The notes: generated by a model from the sequence alone, not told the origin. A DNA stretch of 64,000 bases from an uncultured Pseudomonadota bacterium (GCA_903915625.1 CAIWTN010000185.1:17435-81434), one strand, 5' to 3'; positions 8,981 through 18,481 are shown, counted from the first letter of the stretch. Translations and numbers: made by a program.

Positions 8981-9615
8981 AGACAAGCCACTGGAAATAC
9001 TACTTTAAGCCCCGCAAGCTCTGACCTCAGATCCACACCAGGGACAAAGTGAATAGCGGTAATGCCCAGCTTACGTGCTGCCTCTATATTGCGCGCGGAA
9101 TCGTCAATGAAAATTGATGAGCTGGCATTAATTTCATATCGCTCCAGTAGACATTGGTAGATTCGAGGGTCCGGCTTGACTAGACGCTCTTCGCCCGACA
9201 CAACCACGCCATCGAACCAATTGAGAAAAGGGTACAATTTGCGAGCAGGATGGAAGGTTTCCGCCGACCAGTTTGTCAGCCCGTAAACTTTATAACCTAC
9301 GCGCTTAAGATCTGAGAGAACCTGAACATTCTCACTAATCGCGTCCCCAAGAGTCTCAAACCAACGCTCGTGATAGGCCCTAATTAAATGTGCATGCTCT
9401 GGAAACATTGCAGTTCTATCCCGGACAGCTTCCGCAAACGTTACTCCCGCATCAAGCTGCTCATTCCATTCCAACGTGCAAACATTAGCCAGGAACCATT
9501 CCATAGCGGCCACGTCTTCCACAAAAATCTTGCGAAAAAGATTGCGCGGATCCCAACGAATCAAAACATTGCCTAAGTCGAATATAACTGTGTGATGAGA
9601 CGGAGCTTGTGACAC
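8959..9615 (-). CDS. HAD-superfamily (HAD-IA) phosphatase
   Basis: It encodes 218 residues from a GTG start with GGAGAG six bases upstream. All four HAD motifs are present: IFDLGNVLIRWDPR (motif I; the second acidic residue is replaced by Asn, as in the YihX group), LTNWS (motif II), VKPDPRIY (motif III lysine) and FIDDSARNIEAA (motif IV). The family dephosphorylates small metabolites such as sugar phosphates; the substrate cannot be read from sequence. Its last seven codons and stop run antisense through the 3' end of tRNA-Leu, so the C-terminal residues are constrained by the tRNA. Confidence 0.88.
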   Translation of the reverse strand: MSQAPSHHTVIFDLGNVLIRWDPRNLFRKIFVEDVAAMEWFLANVCTLEWNEQLDAGVTFAEAVRDRTAMFPEHAHLIRAYHERWFETLGDAISENVQVLSDLKRVGYKVYGLTNWSAETFHPARKLYPFLNWFDGVVVSGEERLVKPDPRIYQCLLERYEINASSSIFIDDSARNIEAARKLGITAIHFVPGVDLRSELAGLKVVFPVACLGASERT

Positions 9616-9646
9616 TGGAAACTCTCCAAAATATAATGGAATCGAA

Positions 9647-10495
9647 TTATGCTGGCGGTAAACGCTTTGCAGCTAATTCATATGCACTACGTACGACGGC
9701 CTGCCCATATCGGGCTTCTAAGCGCTTAAGGCCAAAAGCATAGTATGCGATGTTGCTATAGTAGTCATTAAACATGCCATTAATTACGGCACCACCAGCA
9801 GCTCCAAGTAGCGGCAGACTCTGCGCAAGAAACTTCTCACCGGCGATAACATTCAGACGCACAGCAACCTTAGCTAGTAGCTCGATCAGTTTTGGAGCCC
9901 CACCACTCTCAATTGCCTTCATCACCTGGGTAGCTGACTTGCCCGCAATAAAAGCAGCACCGTCTCTGATTAGAACATCGAGAGCTGCTCGTTGGATGTA
10001 AAATGAAGCATCGCTATCGTTGTCCATTTTCGAGCCAGGACTGCCGTAGGCAAATACAGTTAGTATCTCCAATGCAGTCTGTGGATCACGAGGATCAAAA
10101 CCCGATGCTTGGGCCATCGAAGCTATCGATCGCATGATAAGTGTGGTCGTCAATGGAAGCTCAAGCGCAAGAGCCCAGCCCCCAGCAAACCCACTTGCGG
10201 CCCCAAAACCCATTGCTGTGAATGTATGCGCCCATTTTTTTGCGGCAGCTGTGGATGAAGGTAACTCAACAGCATCTTCGTGACTCATACTCTGGACGGC
10301 CAATCGAAGCCCTGAGGTAAGCGCTTTATCAACTCCGCGCTGAATCAGCGCTTGTGCCTTTTGCGGGAGTTTTTCTGCAACATACACTATCGGACGGCCA
10401 AGATATCCTGACACTTTTACTAGGAAACTTGGGCGTTCGAGCAGCTTAACGGCATCTTCGATAAAGCGAAGGTCGCTGGCTTCTAAAATTTCCAT
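9647..10495 (-). CDS. EcsC family protein
   Basis: The 282-residue product matches the EcsC family throughout: a basic N-terminal region, a central glycine-rich hydrophobic segment (GAASGFAGGWALALELPLTT), then LEILTVFAYGSP and a C-terminal helix pair with GAAGGAVINGMFNDYY. EcsC takes its name from the Bacillus ecs operon, but in Gram-negatives these proteins have no settled function and are probably membrane-associated. The gene lies 31 bases upstream of the HAD gene in the same direction, so the two may be co-transcribed. Confidence 0.85.
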   Translation of the reverse strand: MEILEASDLRFIEDAVKLLERPSFLVKVSGYLGRPIVYVAEKLPQKAQALIQRGVDKALTSGLRLAVQSMSHEDAVELPSSTAAAKKWAHTFTAMGFGAASGFAGGWALALELPLTTTLIMRSIASMAQASGFDPRDPQTALEILTVFAYGSPGSKMDNDSDASFYIQRAALDVLIRDGAAFIAGKSATQVMKAIESGGAPKLIELLAKVAVRLNVIAGEKFLAQSLPLLGAAGGAVINGMFNDYYSNIAYYAFGLKRLEARYGQAVVRSAYELAAKRLPPA

Positions 10496-10570
10496 CGGGA
10501 TCTATTACCCTCTGAGCTGGTCTGTGTGAAACTCAGTCTACACCAACTTTTGCAACAAGAGGAGATCCTC

Positions 10571-11926
10571 ATGAAGCTCGATCAGTGTTTTCCTTCCTTC
10601 GTTCTCATATTATTACTATCGCTCCAATGCTGGTGCGATGGCGCATTTGCTAGCTTAGCTGAATTCGTTAATACACCGGATCCAAGCTACAGCTATGAAG
10701 TGATAAAAACCTGGACGAGCAAAGATGTCGATTACGTCAATTTGCGCCTCACTTCGCAAATTTTTCAGGGAACATCCTGGCAACACATCCTGACTCTGGC
10801 AAGACCCCTTCAGACCAAGTCAGCTACTGAGGCGATCTTGATTATTGGAGGAGGACGCCACGACCAATTGCCCTCTGCGGATAATCCCAACGGACAGGCA
10901 AATTCGGTCACTTTAGACGCACTTCACGAACTCGCAGTTAGTAGTGGGCTCATTTGTGCTTCGGTCGAGCAGATACCTTATCAACCGATTTTTGGCGGAA
11001 AAATGGAGGACGAAATTGTCGCCCATACTCTGACTCAATTTTTTCAATCAAAAGACGACCGATGGCCGTTGTTGCTCCCTATGACTAAAGCCACAATCAG
11101 GGCCATGGACACCATTCAGAAATATGCGAAAGAAAATTGGCATCTTTCCATTTCAGGCTTCACGCTAAGCGGTGAATCAAAACGCGGATGGACAAGTTGG
11201 TTAACGGCTGCAGCTGATGAGCGGGTCAACGGCCTAGTGCCAATGGTTTTCAATATGCTGAACATGTCAGCACAACTCGATCATCAGTTAGAGACCTGGG
11301 GCAAATATTCTGAAGAGCTTGGGGACTATGCCTCCCAGGGCCTACCTCAGATGTTAAAGACCGACCAGGGACGCCACTTATTGGAATTGATCGACCCGTT
11401 TTCCTATAGGAGCCGCCTTACCGCAACAAAACTAATTCTACTGGGCACAAACGATCAATACTGGCCCCTTGATGCTGCGAGCCTCTATTTTTCTTCGTTG
11501 CCTGAGCCCAAATACCTCTTGTATGTGCCAAATTCTGGGCATGACACCAAAGAACGCAACTTAGTCAACCAAGCTCGACTTGCCGTCGCCCTGGCCGCAG
11601 CAGGAAACCTCAAGCTGCCCATCATACAAAGTCAAATCACAGCCGCTAACAACACTGACCCGGGATCGCTAATTTTTGATAGCCAACCAGCTCCAAGACG
11701 ACTGATTTTATGGCAGACAACATCATAATCGAAGGACTTCCGTAACGCTAAATGGCAGTCCAAGCTAGTATCCGAAATGCCTAAGGCTGGAAATAAGACC
11801 ATCGTCAAATTGGATCCTAAAACAGGGTTTTTTTCAGCCGCATTTCTGTCGGCAGAATATCTCGTCAGTGGCAAAAACTTCACCCTTAGCAGCGAGGTAG
11901 CAATCATTCCACCCAAACCTCTTTAA
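10571..11926 (+). pseudogene. PhoPQ-activated pathogenicity-related (PqaA-like) protein, interrupted by an in-frame TAA
   Basis: ATG 10571 follows AGAGGAG and opens a signal peptide (MKLDQCFPSFVLILLLSL...AFA). The body is a PhoPQ-related alpha/beta hydrolase: GGGRHDQ, GFTLSGESKRGWTSWL (Ser nucleophile in GES), VPMVFNMLNM, and a late GTNDQYWPLDA with SGHD. TAA at 11726-11728 ends the 385-codon frame. The same frame then continues uninterrupted for 65 codons to TAA 11924-11926, and that part (SKDFRNAKWQSK...GFFSAAFLSAEYL) matches the family's conserved C-terminal domain, where DFR-x-A-x-W follows directly. The stop is therefore probably a nonsense change or a base error; the truncated protein lacks only the last beta domain. 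Family function is unresolved, likely a periplasmic esterase-like role. Confidence 0.82.
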
Positions 11927-11988
11927 AAGTGTAGTAACTTACCACTAAAGCTGTAGATTTCTCTGACTCCCGTAGCGATAGGCATACT

Positions 11989-12963
11989 TTGCTCGAACTT
12001 AAAGCACATAGCACGTTGGAAAAAATAGCATTAATCTTAATGCCAGTACTGGCATTAACCTCCCTGTTACCAGACGTTTCTTCGGCGACTGCGCTCATGG
12101 CCGGGCTTATCGTGTCTGCAATCTTTGGCAATCCCTATATTCGAGTCACACGACGCTACGTATCTCCACTGCTCCAAAGTTCTATAATCGGATTGGGTGC
12201 TGGGATGAATTTAGGTGTAATTGGCCGAGTCGGCGCGCAGGGGGTCGGTTACACTATGGTTGGGATAAGCTCCACCATGGCTTTAGGATGGGTATTAACT
12301 AGATGGCTACGCATAGGTAGCCACACCGGCACGCTCATCAGTGTAGGGACGGCGATTTGCGGAGGAAGCGCCATTGCTGCCGTAGCACCTGTGCTTCAAG
12401 CCAAAGAACAGGAAGTTACTGTCTCTCTGGGCACGATATTTATTCTAAATGCCTTAGCACTTTGTGTATTTCCTTGGATTGGGACTCAGTTAAATCTATC
12501 GCAGCAAGCTTTTGGCTTGTGGAGCGCCCTCGCTATTCATGACACTAGCTCAGTAGTCGGCGCTACCATGCAATATGGGGCTGAAGCATTGACCGTGGGT
12601 ACTACTTTAAAGCTAGCCAGAGCATTATGGATAGCCCCCGTCGCACTCATAATCAGCGTAATTCACGCAAGATCGCAAGGTAGCGCTGGCAAGCGCGCCG
12701 CAATTAAAATTCCGTGGTTTATTTTTGGATTCCTAGCTGCAGCAGCTTTAGTCACGGTTTTGCCTGCATTGCAGGCCCCTGGCCAGCTAATGTCCATGGT
12801 GGCTAAGCGCAGCCTCGTCCTGACGCTTTTTCTAATTGGTGCTAACCTAACCCCCTCGGCACTCAAGAAGGTGGGATGGAGGCCTCTAGTTCACGGTATT
12901 TTACTTTGGATCAGCGTGGGTGGGGCCACCTTAGCAGCGGTCAAAATGGGCGTGATCCACTGA
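11989..12963 (+). CDS. YeiH family (UPF0324) putative sulfate exporter
   Basis: It encodes 324 residues from TTG 11989; the Shine-Dalgarno is weak, and the first in-frame ATG only appears 18 codons in. About ten membrane helices are predicted by eye. Family hallmarks are GLGAGMNLGVIG, the highly conserved GTAICGGSAIAAVAPV and ALAIHDTSSVVGA. YeiH proteins are inner-membrane carriers linked to sulfate or organosulfur (taurine, sulfoacetate) export; the substrate here is not evident from neighbours. The gene stands alone, converging with the chemoreceptor-like gene 20 bases downstream. Confidence 0.85.
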   Translation: MLELKAHSTLEKIALILMPVLALTSLLPDVSSATALMAGLIVSAIFGNPYIRVTRRYVSPLLQSSIIGLGAGMNLGVIGRVGAQGVGYTMVGISSTMALGWVLTRWLRIGSHTGTLISVGTAICGGSAIAAVAPVLQAKEQEVTVSLGTIFILNALALCVFPWIGTQLNLSQQAFGLWSALAIHDTSSVVGATMQYGAEALTVGTTLKLARALWIAPVALIISVIHARSQGSAGKRAAIKIPWFIFGFLAAAALVTVLPALQAPGQLMSMVAKRSLVLTLFLIGANLTPSALKKVGWRPLVHGILLWISVGGATLAAVKMGVIH

Positions 12964-12983
12964 CACTCACTTACGACACCCAA

Positions 12984-14306
12984 TTACACTGCATCGGGCA
13001 GATTATGCGGATCCGACGGACTGTCACAAGACATAAACTGCGAGCTAGACGTTAAATCCACTGCAGGTACGGCCTCAAACTCATTTGGCTTTATCAGACT
13101 AGCCACACGTAGAATCGACTCATCTACATAATATCCAACCTGCCGAATTGGACTTATAGCATGGTCGATATCTATCCTAAATTGGTCTTGGAAATTTAGG
13201 CTCGCTGCGATTTGATCAATATTCAACGCAATGCTATCTGCAGTCGAAATTGATTCAGAAACAAGCTTCGCCAGTACCGACGAAGACACTTTCGCTGGGC
13301 CTATTAGCCGCTGAACCTCGGCATCCAATAGTTCCATTTTTGTCAGGTTGGCACTCACAGTGATTTCGAGCAACTCAGAAATTTTAGCCAATGAATCGGG
13401 AAATGTCGCCAGGATCTGGCGGGCATCGAGAGACGTGAAATTCATTCGATCAGAAATCCTACGCAACTCTTCCGCCACGACACGGAAGATACGTTCCTCA
13501 CCCCCAGCACGAGCGAGACTAATCGTCGTATTGAGCACTAACAAATTGGCTTGATCTGAAATCGCTAGAATATCCTCAGCCACTTTACTCATCATCGCCT
13601 TGTCACCATTAAGACTGCGAAACAGCACAGCGAGCTCCTCGCTCGATTGCCGATGCATCCTAAAAGTTTCAGCAACCTCGCTCAGAACCTGGAATGCTCC
13701 AGATAAAATAGCAGCTATTGATGACAGATCACGCACACCAGATGCATATATATTTTTACCCAAAAACTGGGTGCTGATCTCTTTTGTCGTCGCAAGATGT
13801 TCGCGGGATTTTTGATAAACATCTGACACTTGCGTAACAGTCACCGCTGAATGATTTTCAAACTGTTCAACTACGGCCTTTACTCGCAACTCGACCTCAG
13901 GCACTAATGCAGAGACACGTTGCATAGCAATAATTTGTTCCGCTAGAAGATCATCTCGATCACTGATTTTCTTTTTCAAATCTTCAACTTCACCTTTTAA
14001 AGCCAATTCATCTTGTGCGGGTGGCAATGAATCTGAGGCAACACGCTGAGAAAAACGCGACAAATCCTCCTCTAATTTAGCTAATTGAAGGCGAGCCTCC
14101 CGCAATTCCTGCCGCTCCTCTGCTGCTAGCGAATCAAAGCGAGAAGCGCCGCCGGCGATAATTAAACAAAATAGCCACAGTGACATGGCCGAAACCATTA
14201 TAAAAAAATTAGGCAGACTTATTAATGAGTTCAAAGCAATCATAGCCACTGGAATTGCAGCAATCCAGCCCACCAACCATACGTTCCTCAAAACCCGATT
14301 GGACAT
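12984..14306 (-). CDS. Membrane protein with degenerate methyl-accepting chemotaxis signalling domain
   Basis: The 440-residue protein has two close N-terminal membrane helices (about 10-30 and 33-52) with almost no periplasmic loop, a coiled coil (about 60-130), then an MCP-like cytoplasmic rod. The hairpin tip, ISDQANLLVLNTTISLARAGGEERIFRVVAEELRRIS, aligns with the chemoreceptor tip, but several canonical contacts for CheA/CheW are changed. A FQDQF segment near residue 385 resembles a motif in other MCP/CheZ-like proteins. It is the last gene of the flbD-motA-motB-TPR operon, 12 bases after the TPR stop. It probably senses or signals a stator or membrane state rather than an external ligand. 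Confidence 0.7.
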   Translation of the reverse strand: MSNRVLRNVWLVGWIAAIPVAMIALNSLISLPNFFIMVSAMSLWLFCLIIAGGASRFDSLAAEERQELREARLQLAKLEEDLSRFSQRVASDSLPPAQDELALKGEVEDLKKKISDRDDLLAEQIIAMQRVSALVPEVELRVKAVVEQFENHSAVTVTQVSDVYQKSREHLATTKEISTQFLGKNIYASGVRDLSSIAAILSGAFQVLSEVAETFRMHRQSSEELAVLFRSLNGDKAMMSKVAEDILAISDQANLLVLNTTISLARAGGEERIFRVVAEELRRISDRMNFTSLDARQILATFPDSLAKISELLEITVSANLTKMELLDAEVQRLIGPAKVSSSVLAKLVSESISTADSIALNIDQIAASLNFQDQFRIDIDHAISPIRQVGYYVDESILRVASLIKPNEFEAVPAVDLTSSSQFMSCDSPSDPHNLPDAV

Positions 14307-14318
14307 GAATATGCCTCA

Positions 14319-16631
14319 CTAATTCCATAAATTTTCGAATTCTGTACGGGTCGGATCTAAACGCGCCTTGGCAAAGCCCACTTCCGGAGCACTAGGTCCG
14401 CCCTTGTCCCTAATAACCTCCCAAAGTTTACGCGCATCCTCGGTTGCACCGGCATCGTAAACATACTCGGAAACTGTCCAATATTGATGCAGATAAGCGC
14501 CACTTAATGGCCAATTCTGCCGCTCGAGATACCTATCTGCAATTACCTTAGGTTTCATTTTTTTGAGATGTTCAGCTTCTAGATCAAGTAAGGACTGAGC
14601 GCACGATTCGTCAGTCTGGAATAAATCCGGCATAAACTTATTAATTAAAAGATCAGCCCCCTTCTGGACCATCTCAGCATACAAGGGTCCAGCAGCATTC
14701 AAACGTGACAATAAAGGATATTCGACATCACAAGCGTAATCTGAATTCTTCTCACCAAAGTGGCGTGCCAAGTTCAGCAACCAAATTAGGTGCCCTGGAT
14801 CTGAAGTGATTTGACGCATACGCGTGACATAGGAATCAACCAAGTCGTCATTTTTAATTATCCACTTACGATTTCTTAGCTCAGCTTGATTACTATGATC
14901 TCGTTCCTTCCAGATCCTCGACTTAGACTGACTCAGCATTTCCGCCGTTACTACGGCTAAGCGAAGGCGTTTCAAATCAGAATCTGCAGTTTTTGCATAA
15001 GCATCCCAAAACTCTGCCGCCGACTTAGCACGGTTAATATCCGCATAGGCGACAAATAAGTGCTTAGCCAAGTCCGGCGGAACCTTGGGAAACAAAGTCT
15101 TTCGATTTTTCTCGAAAAAACTTAGCGCCCTATAAATATCACCATCTTTAAAATATTTTTCTATGTGAGTTGCTTGATAAGCTCGCACCGGCTCGGAAAA
15201 AGATTTCAAAAAATCCGAACTTGGGTAGGCATCTGAGAACTGCGCGACACGCTGGAGCATATCAGCCGTACGCTCGCGTTGCGTATAAGACCCCACCTGA
15301 CATGCCCAAGCCAACTCTTTCATCTGACCAGGCATTTCACCGCCCAGTTTTGCTTGCTCTAGAAGATCCCGAGCATGCTTAACGTTATTGCCTTGGTAAA
15401 AGGGCAGCTCGAGACAAGCCTCGCGCACAAGTGCTAAGCGACCTGGCAAACTCGATTTAAAACCATGCGCCACTTTAAAATACTCGAGTTTTGCCTCTTC
15501 AATTTTATTCTGAGCCAAGTAGGCATCGGCTAAGCGCAGAGATGCCCATGACAGATATTCAGGCGTCAGAGGCTCGTTCACCTTATTTTGATTGTCAGTT
15601 CCATGAATGGCAAAATGAAGCATTTTTTGTGCTTCAGAAAAGCGACCTAGCCAAAAAAGAGACTCTGCCCTTAAAACCAACTGCGAAGGGTTTATTTGCT
15701 GTAAGTGATCATCAAGGCTTGCTGCAAGACCGTACGCGTCCTCAGCTAGCTCATAATTATTCAGATCGAAATAGATATCTCCCACCCTAGCGAATGCTAA
15801 GGCTGCTTTTTCTGGTAATCGGTCCTGCCGAATGGCTGTATCCAGTTCCTGTACTGCCTCTAAATAGGATCTGTTCTTAATAAAAGACTCTGCAATTAAC
15901 CTATGGAATTCTGACCTAAGGTCAGCACGACCAGTCTTCCGCAGATAATTTAATCCCGTCGTTGCAGCACCAAAAGCCCCATCAAATCGATTATAACGCC
16001 AATAAATCGCTGCGAGATTATAGAGGCCCTTGGGGGTTACAGCCTCAACAAGTGCATCGGGCTGATCAGCCTTGACGATGAATGCCCAGCTAAAAAAAGT
16101 TCCCGCGTTAGCCATGTTCTTACGCACATCCGGGGATTCAAAGTCTTGATGTGCATTATGCATTAATTTATCAGCGATATTGAGAAAAGAGAGCCCTACA
16201 AAATAATCATTCCGACGATGGTAAGGATACTTGTTGCCGTAGCGAGCACGACCACTAAGCCAGGTTGCCTTAGCCTCGTTAAAGTTACCTTCAAGAAAAA
16301 GTAGACGCCCTCGATTGAGATGATCGATAGCGCGCCCTTCCCCTTTTGTCGCCGGCATTTCCACCTTTGCATCGTCTAGCGCAACGTGCATAGGGAATTC
16401 TACTTTCGGCAAAACGAATGGGTAACGCCAGAAGATTTCCCGCGAAATGTCTCGGGTTTCTTCTTTCTGATTGAAGTCCGCAACGAAGCTATAGCGATCA
16501 AGAATTTGATCAACTGATCGCTTACCACCAGATGCCCAGGAAGCGCTCCCAGCAAAAAGCAGTATCACCCCAATCAGCCATTTACTCCGGAGCACTGGAG
16601 GTCTCGCGATTGTAATCCACATGAATTTCAA
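14319..16631 (-). CDS. Exported TPR-repeat protein of the motility operon
   Basis: It encodes up to 770 residues with a signal peptide (SKWLIGVILLFAGSASWASGG) followed by repeated helix pairs with TPR signatures (NRGRLLFLEGNFNEAKATW, AFARVGDIYFDLNNYELAEDAY, RLADAYLAQNKIEEAKLEY) across most of its length. The 16631 ATG overlaps the end of motB by 50 bases. GTG 16595 would give a compact signal peptide and a shorter overlap, so the true start is unsettled. It lies between motB and the MCP-like gene, suggesting a periplasmic scaffold around the stator, comparable in role (not sequence) to MotY/FlgT-type stator assembly factors. That role is inference. Confidence 0.72.
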   Translation of the reverse strand: MKFMWITIARPPVLRSKWLIGVILLFAGSASWASGGKRSVDQILDRYSFVADFNQKEETRDISREIFWRYPFVLPKVEFPMHVALDDAKVEMPATKGEGRAIDHLNRGRLLFLEGNFNEAKATWLSGRARYGNKYPYHRRNDYFVGLSFLNIADKLMHNAHQDFESPDVRKNMANAGTFFSWAFIVKADQPDALVEAVTPKGLYNLAAIYWRYNRFDGAFGAATTGLNYLRKTGRADLRSEFHRLIAESFIKNRSYLEAVQELDTAIRQDRLPEKAALAFARVGDIYFDLNNYELAEDAYGLAASLDDHLQQINPSQLVLRAESLFWLGRFSEAQKMLHFAIHGTDNQNKVNEPLTPEYLSWASLRLADAYLAQNKIEEAKLEYFKVAHGFKSSLPGRLALVREACLELPFYQGNNVKHARDLLEQAKLGGEMPGQMKELAWACQVGSYTQRERTADMLQRVAQFSDAYPSSDFLKSFSEPVRAYQATHIEKYFKDGDIYRALSFFEKNRKTLFPKVPPDLAKHLFVAYADINRAKSAAEFWDAYAKTADSDLKRLRLAVVTAEMLSQSKSRIWKERDHSNQAELRNRKWIIKNDDLVDSYVTRMRQITSDPGHLIWLLNLARHFGEKNSDYACDVEYPLLSRLNAAGPLYAEMVQKGADLLINKFMPDLFQTDESCAQSLLDLEAEHLKKMKPKVIADRYLERQNWPLSGAYLHQYWTVSEYVYDAGATEDARKLWEVIRDKGGPSAPEVGFAKARLDPTRTEFENLWN

Positions 16632-17388
16632 TGCGGCGGTTTAACATCCTGCCAGATTCAGTGCCATTACCAGCAATTGGCTGCGTGTCAGCGTAGCCTG
16701 AGGCAGACAACATGGTAGCTGGAAAATTATGTTTGCGAATGAAATATTTTAAAACATTAGTGGCTCTAAGCGCTGAAATCTCCCAATTACTGCGCTCCCC
16801 AGGAGCTGGCACGGAATCCGTGTGACCCTGAATATTGACTGGGCGACCGAGCTCCTTAAGTATCTCCGCAACTTGATCCAGTTCACGCAGAGCGCCGCGA
16901 TTTACCTCGATTGACCCTACTTCAAAAAAGTGCCTGGCCAAGAGTTGCAGCTTGAATCCGTTTGACGTCCGCTGAATATCGATCACACGCTCTTGACCGG
17001 ACTTTTTATTGTCTCTAAATTTTTCCTGCCCGTAGAGTCGCTCTTCAAGCTTCAGCTTGATGCGATTCATTTCACTATTAATCGCCTTGATCTTGATTGA
17101 CGAGGACGGGTATTTCTCGATCAGAGGTGGCCTAATGGACTGACCTTTAAAGTACTCAAATATTCCCATACCCTGCTCTTTAGGCCCGGTGCGACGGTCA
17201 ACCGGGATGTCAGGTAAAGGGGTGCTAAAGCTCTCTTGGATCGATGCCGCAACTTTGGCTTCCTGTTTGGCGCCTTCCTTTTTTAGCGCAAAGAGCACCA
17301 CGAATACGGCGAACAACAACGTCACCATGTCGGCGTAGCTAACTAGCCACCGCTCATGGTTTTCGAATTCAGGGCACTTTTGCTTCAC
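16582..17388 (-). CDS. motB: Flagellar motor stator protein MotB
   Basis: It encodes 268 residues. The N-terminal helix follows HERWLVSYADMVTLLFAVF; the aspartate at residue 20 is the essential proton-binding residue. A periplasmic plug/linker precedes a C-terminal OmpA-like peptidoglycan-binding domain (GHTDSVP, NWEISALRA, SGYADTQP, NRRIEIHV). MotB pairs with MotA to form the ion channel that drives the flagellar rotor and is anchored to the wall. Five bases separate it from motA upstream, and its end overlaps the TPR gene. Confidence 0.95.
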   Translation of the reverse strand: MKQKCPEFENHERWLVSYADMVTLLFAVFVVLFALKKEGAKQEAKVAASIQESFSTPLPDIPVDRRTGPKEQGMGIFEYFKGQSIRPPLIEKYPSSSIKIKAINSEMNRIKLKLEERLYGQEKFRDNKKSGQERVIDIQRTSNGFKLQLLARHFFEVGSIEVNRGALRELDQVAEILKELGRPVNIQGHTDSVPAPGERSNWEISALRATNVLKYFIRKHNFPATMLSASGYADTQPIAGNGTESGRMLNRRIEIHVDYNRETSSAPE

Positions 17389-17393
17389 CCGGT

Positions 17394-18152
17394 TTACTCC
17401 TCGCCGACGTGCCCGTGGCAGAAGACTGCCAGTTTCTCTTCAATTACTTTCGGGTTCAGACCAGAAAGTATGCCGTCGACACCGATGGTGACCATAGCCC
17501 TTGCATGGCCATCAAGTATGGCTTTACGCTTAATTTTCTTCCCGATCGGAATGAAGAAGATGTTAGCCGAACCCACGCCGTAAAGCGTAGCCACGAATGC
17601 AACGGCGATACCAGGACCGATCTGTTCTGGTTTATCTAAGTTTTCCATTACGTGAATCAGACCAAGTACTGCACCTAAGATGCCGACAGTTGGAGCAATA
17701 GCACCAAAATCTTCCCAGAAGTGAACCGCTACCTCTGATTCCTCCAACATGACGTGGGCCTCCGTCTCGAGCGTTTCTCGAATAACGTTTGGGTCCGTGC
17801 CGTCTACCGCAAGTTTTACAGCCTTCGACAGTGGCTCAAACTTGATCCCATCGCGCTTTTTCTCTAGGGCAAGAATAGACTCCTTTCGAGCAGTCTGAGC
17901 CAAATCGAGGATATCTTTGAGGATCTCGTCTGGATTGGCTGATGGGTTCTTTAGCCATACCCCTAGGTTTTTAAAGGCAAAGATTACATCCGGGAGTGGG
18001 TATGCCACCAACAAAGCGCCCAAAGCGCCGCCAAGCACGATCATGGCCGCCGTACCTTGGATAATGGAAGCAAGGTGCCCCCCTTCCAGGAATAAGCCGC
18101 CGATGATCATGCCCAATGATAAAATCGGGCCGATTAGACTCGTCAAATCCAT
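17394..18152 (-). CDS. motA: Flagellar motor stator protein MotA
   Basis: It encodes 252 residues with the four-helix MotA/PomA layout: two N-terminal helices (GPILSLGMIIGGLFLEGG, and a second ending near LLVAYPLP), a cytoplasmic domain rich in charged residues (ILALEKKRDGIKFEPLSK), then GAIAPTVGILGAVLGLIHVM and GIAVAFVATLYGVGSAN. It forms the proton/sodium-conducting stator with MotB. Its length and motifs resemble the PomA-type shorter stators. It lies 28 bases after flbD, in a single operon. Confidence 0.95.
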   Translation of the reverse strand: MDLTSLIGPILSLGMIIGGLFLEGGHLASIIQGTAAMIVLGGALGALLVAYPLPDVIFAFKNLGVWLKNPSANPDEILKDILDLAQTARKESILALEKKRDGIKFEPLSKAVKLAVDGTDPNVIRETLETEAHVMLEESEVAVHFWEDFGAIAPTVGILGAVLGLIHVMENLDKPEQIGPGIAVAFVATLYGVGSANIFFIPIGKKIKRKAILDGHARAMVTIGVDGILSGLNPKVIEEKLAVFCHGHVGEE

Positions 18153-18180
18153 GATTACAGGCTCCGCGTGAAGCGGTTGA

Positions 18181-18387
18181 CTAGGGCGAGGATGCTACCT
18201 TGGCTTGAACTAGTAGGTTCACTCTGTATTGTAGCACGCGCCTGTCGATTTCTTCTAACGACTCGCGCACAATGAGACTGTCGCCGTTCAGGAATGAGAT
18301 TACACTGTCAGGCGTCGCCTCGATGTACTTTATGGCATCGAGGCTGACAAGAAGCGGGGAATTATCCAGTCGAGTCAAGCGGATCAC
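18181..18387 (-). CDS. flbD: Flagellar FlbD family protein
   Basis: It encodes 68 residues from GTG 18387 with AAGGA upstream. The family signature is clear: MIRLTRLDNSPLLVSLD near the start, IEATPDSVISFLNGDSLIV and a short C-terminal helix. These small proteins are commonly found next to motA in spirochaetes, firmicutes and deltaproteobacteria; the molecular role is not settled. It is the first gene of the stator operon here. Confidence 0.9.
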   Translation of the reverse strand: MIRLTRLDNSPLLVSLDAIKYIEATPDSVISFLNGDSLIVRESLEEIDRRVLQYRVNLLVQAKVASSP

Positions 18388-18400
18388 TGTTTAGTTTTCC

Positions 18401-18430
18401 TTGTCTCAGCAGCGCTATTCGTTCTATGGT
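18401..18430 (+). promoter_or_regulatory. Candidate prfB promoter
   Basis: TTGTCT (18401-18406), an 18-base spacer and TATGGT (18425-18430) lie 52 bases before the prfB ATG. The -10 box overlaps the -10 box of the divergent flbD promoter on the other strand. Confidence 0.4.
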
Positions 18431-18455
18431 ACGGCCGCTTCATAACAACTGTCAA
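18426..18455 (-). promoter_or_regulatory. Candidate flbD-motAB promoter
   Basis: On the minus strand, a perfect TTGACA (18455-18450), an 18-base spacer and TACCAT (18431-18426) lie about 40 bases before the flbD GTG. Its -10 faces and overlaps that of the prfB promoter. Confidence 0.4.
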
Positions 18456-18481
18456 ATGACCGTCAAATTTGGGGATTGAGC

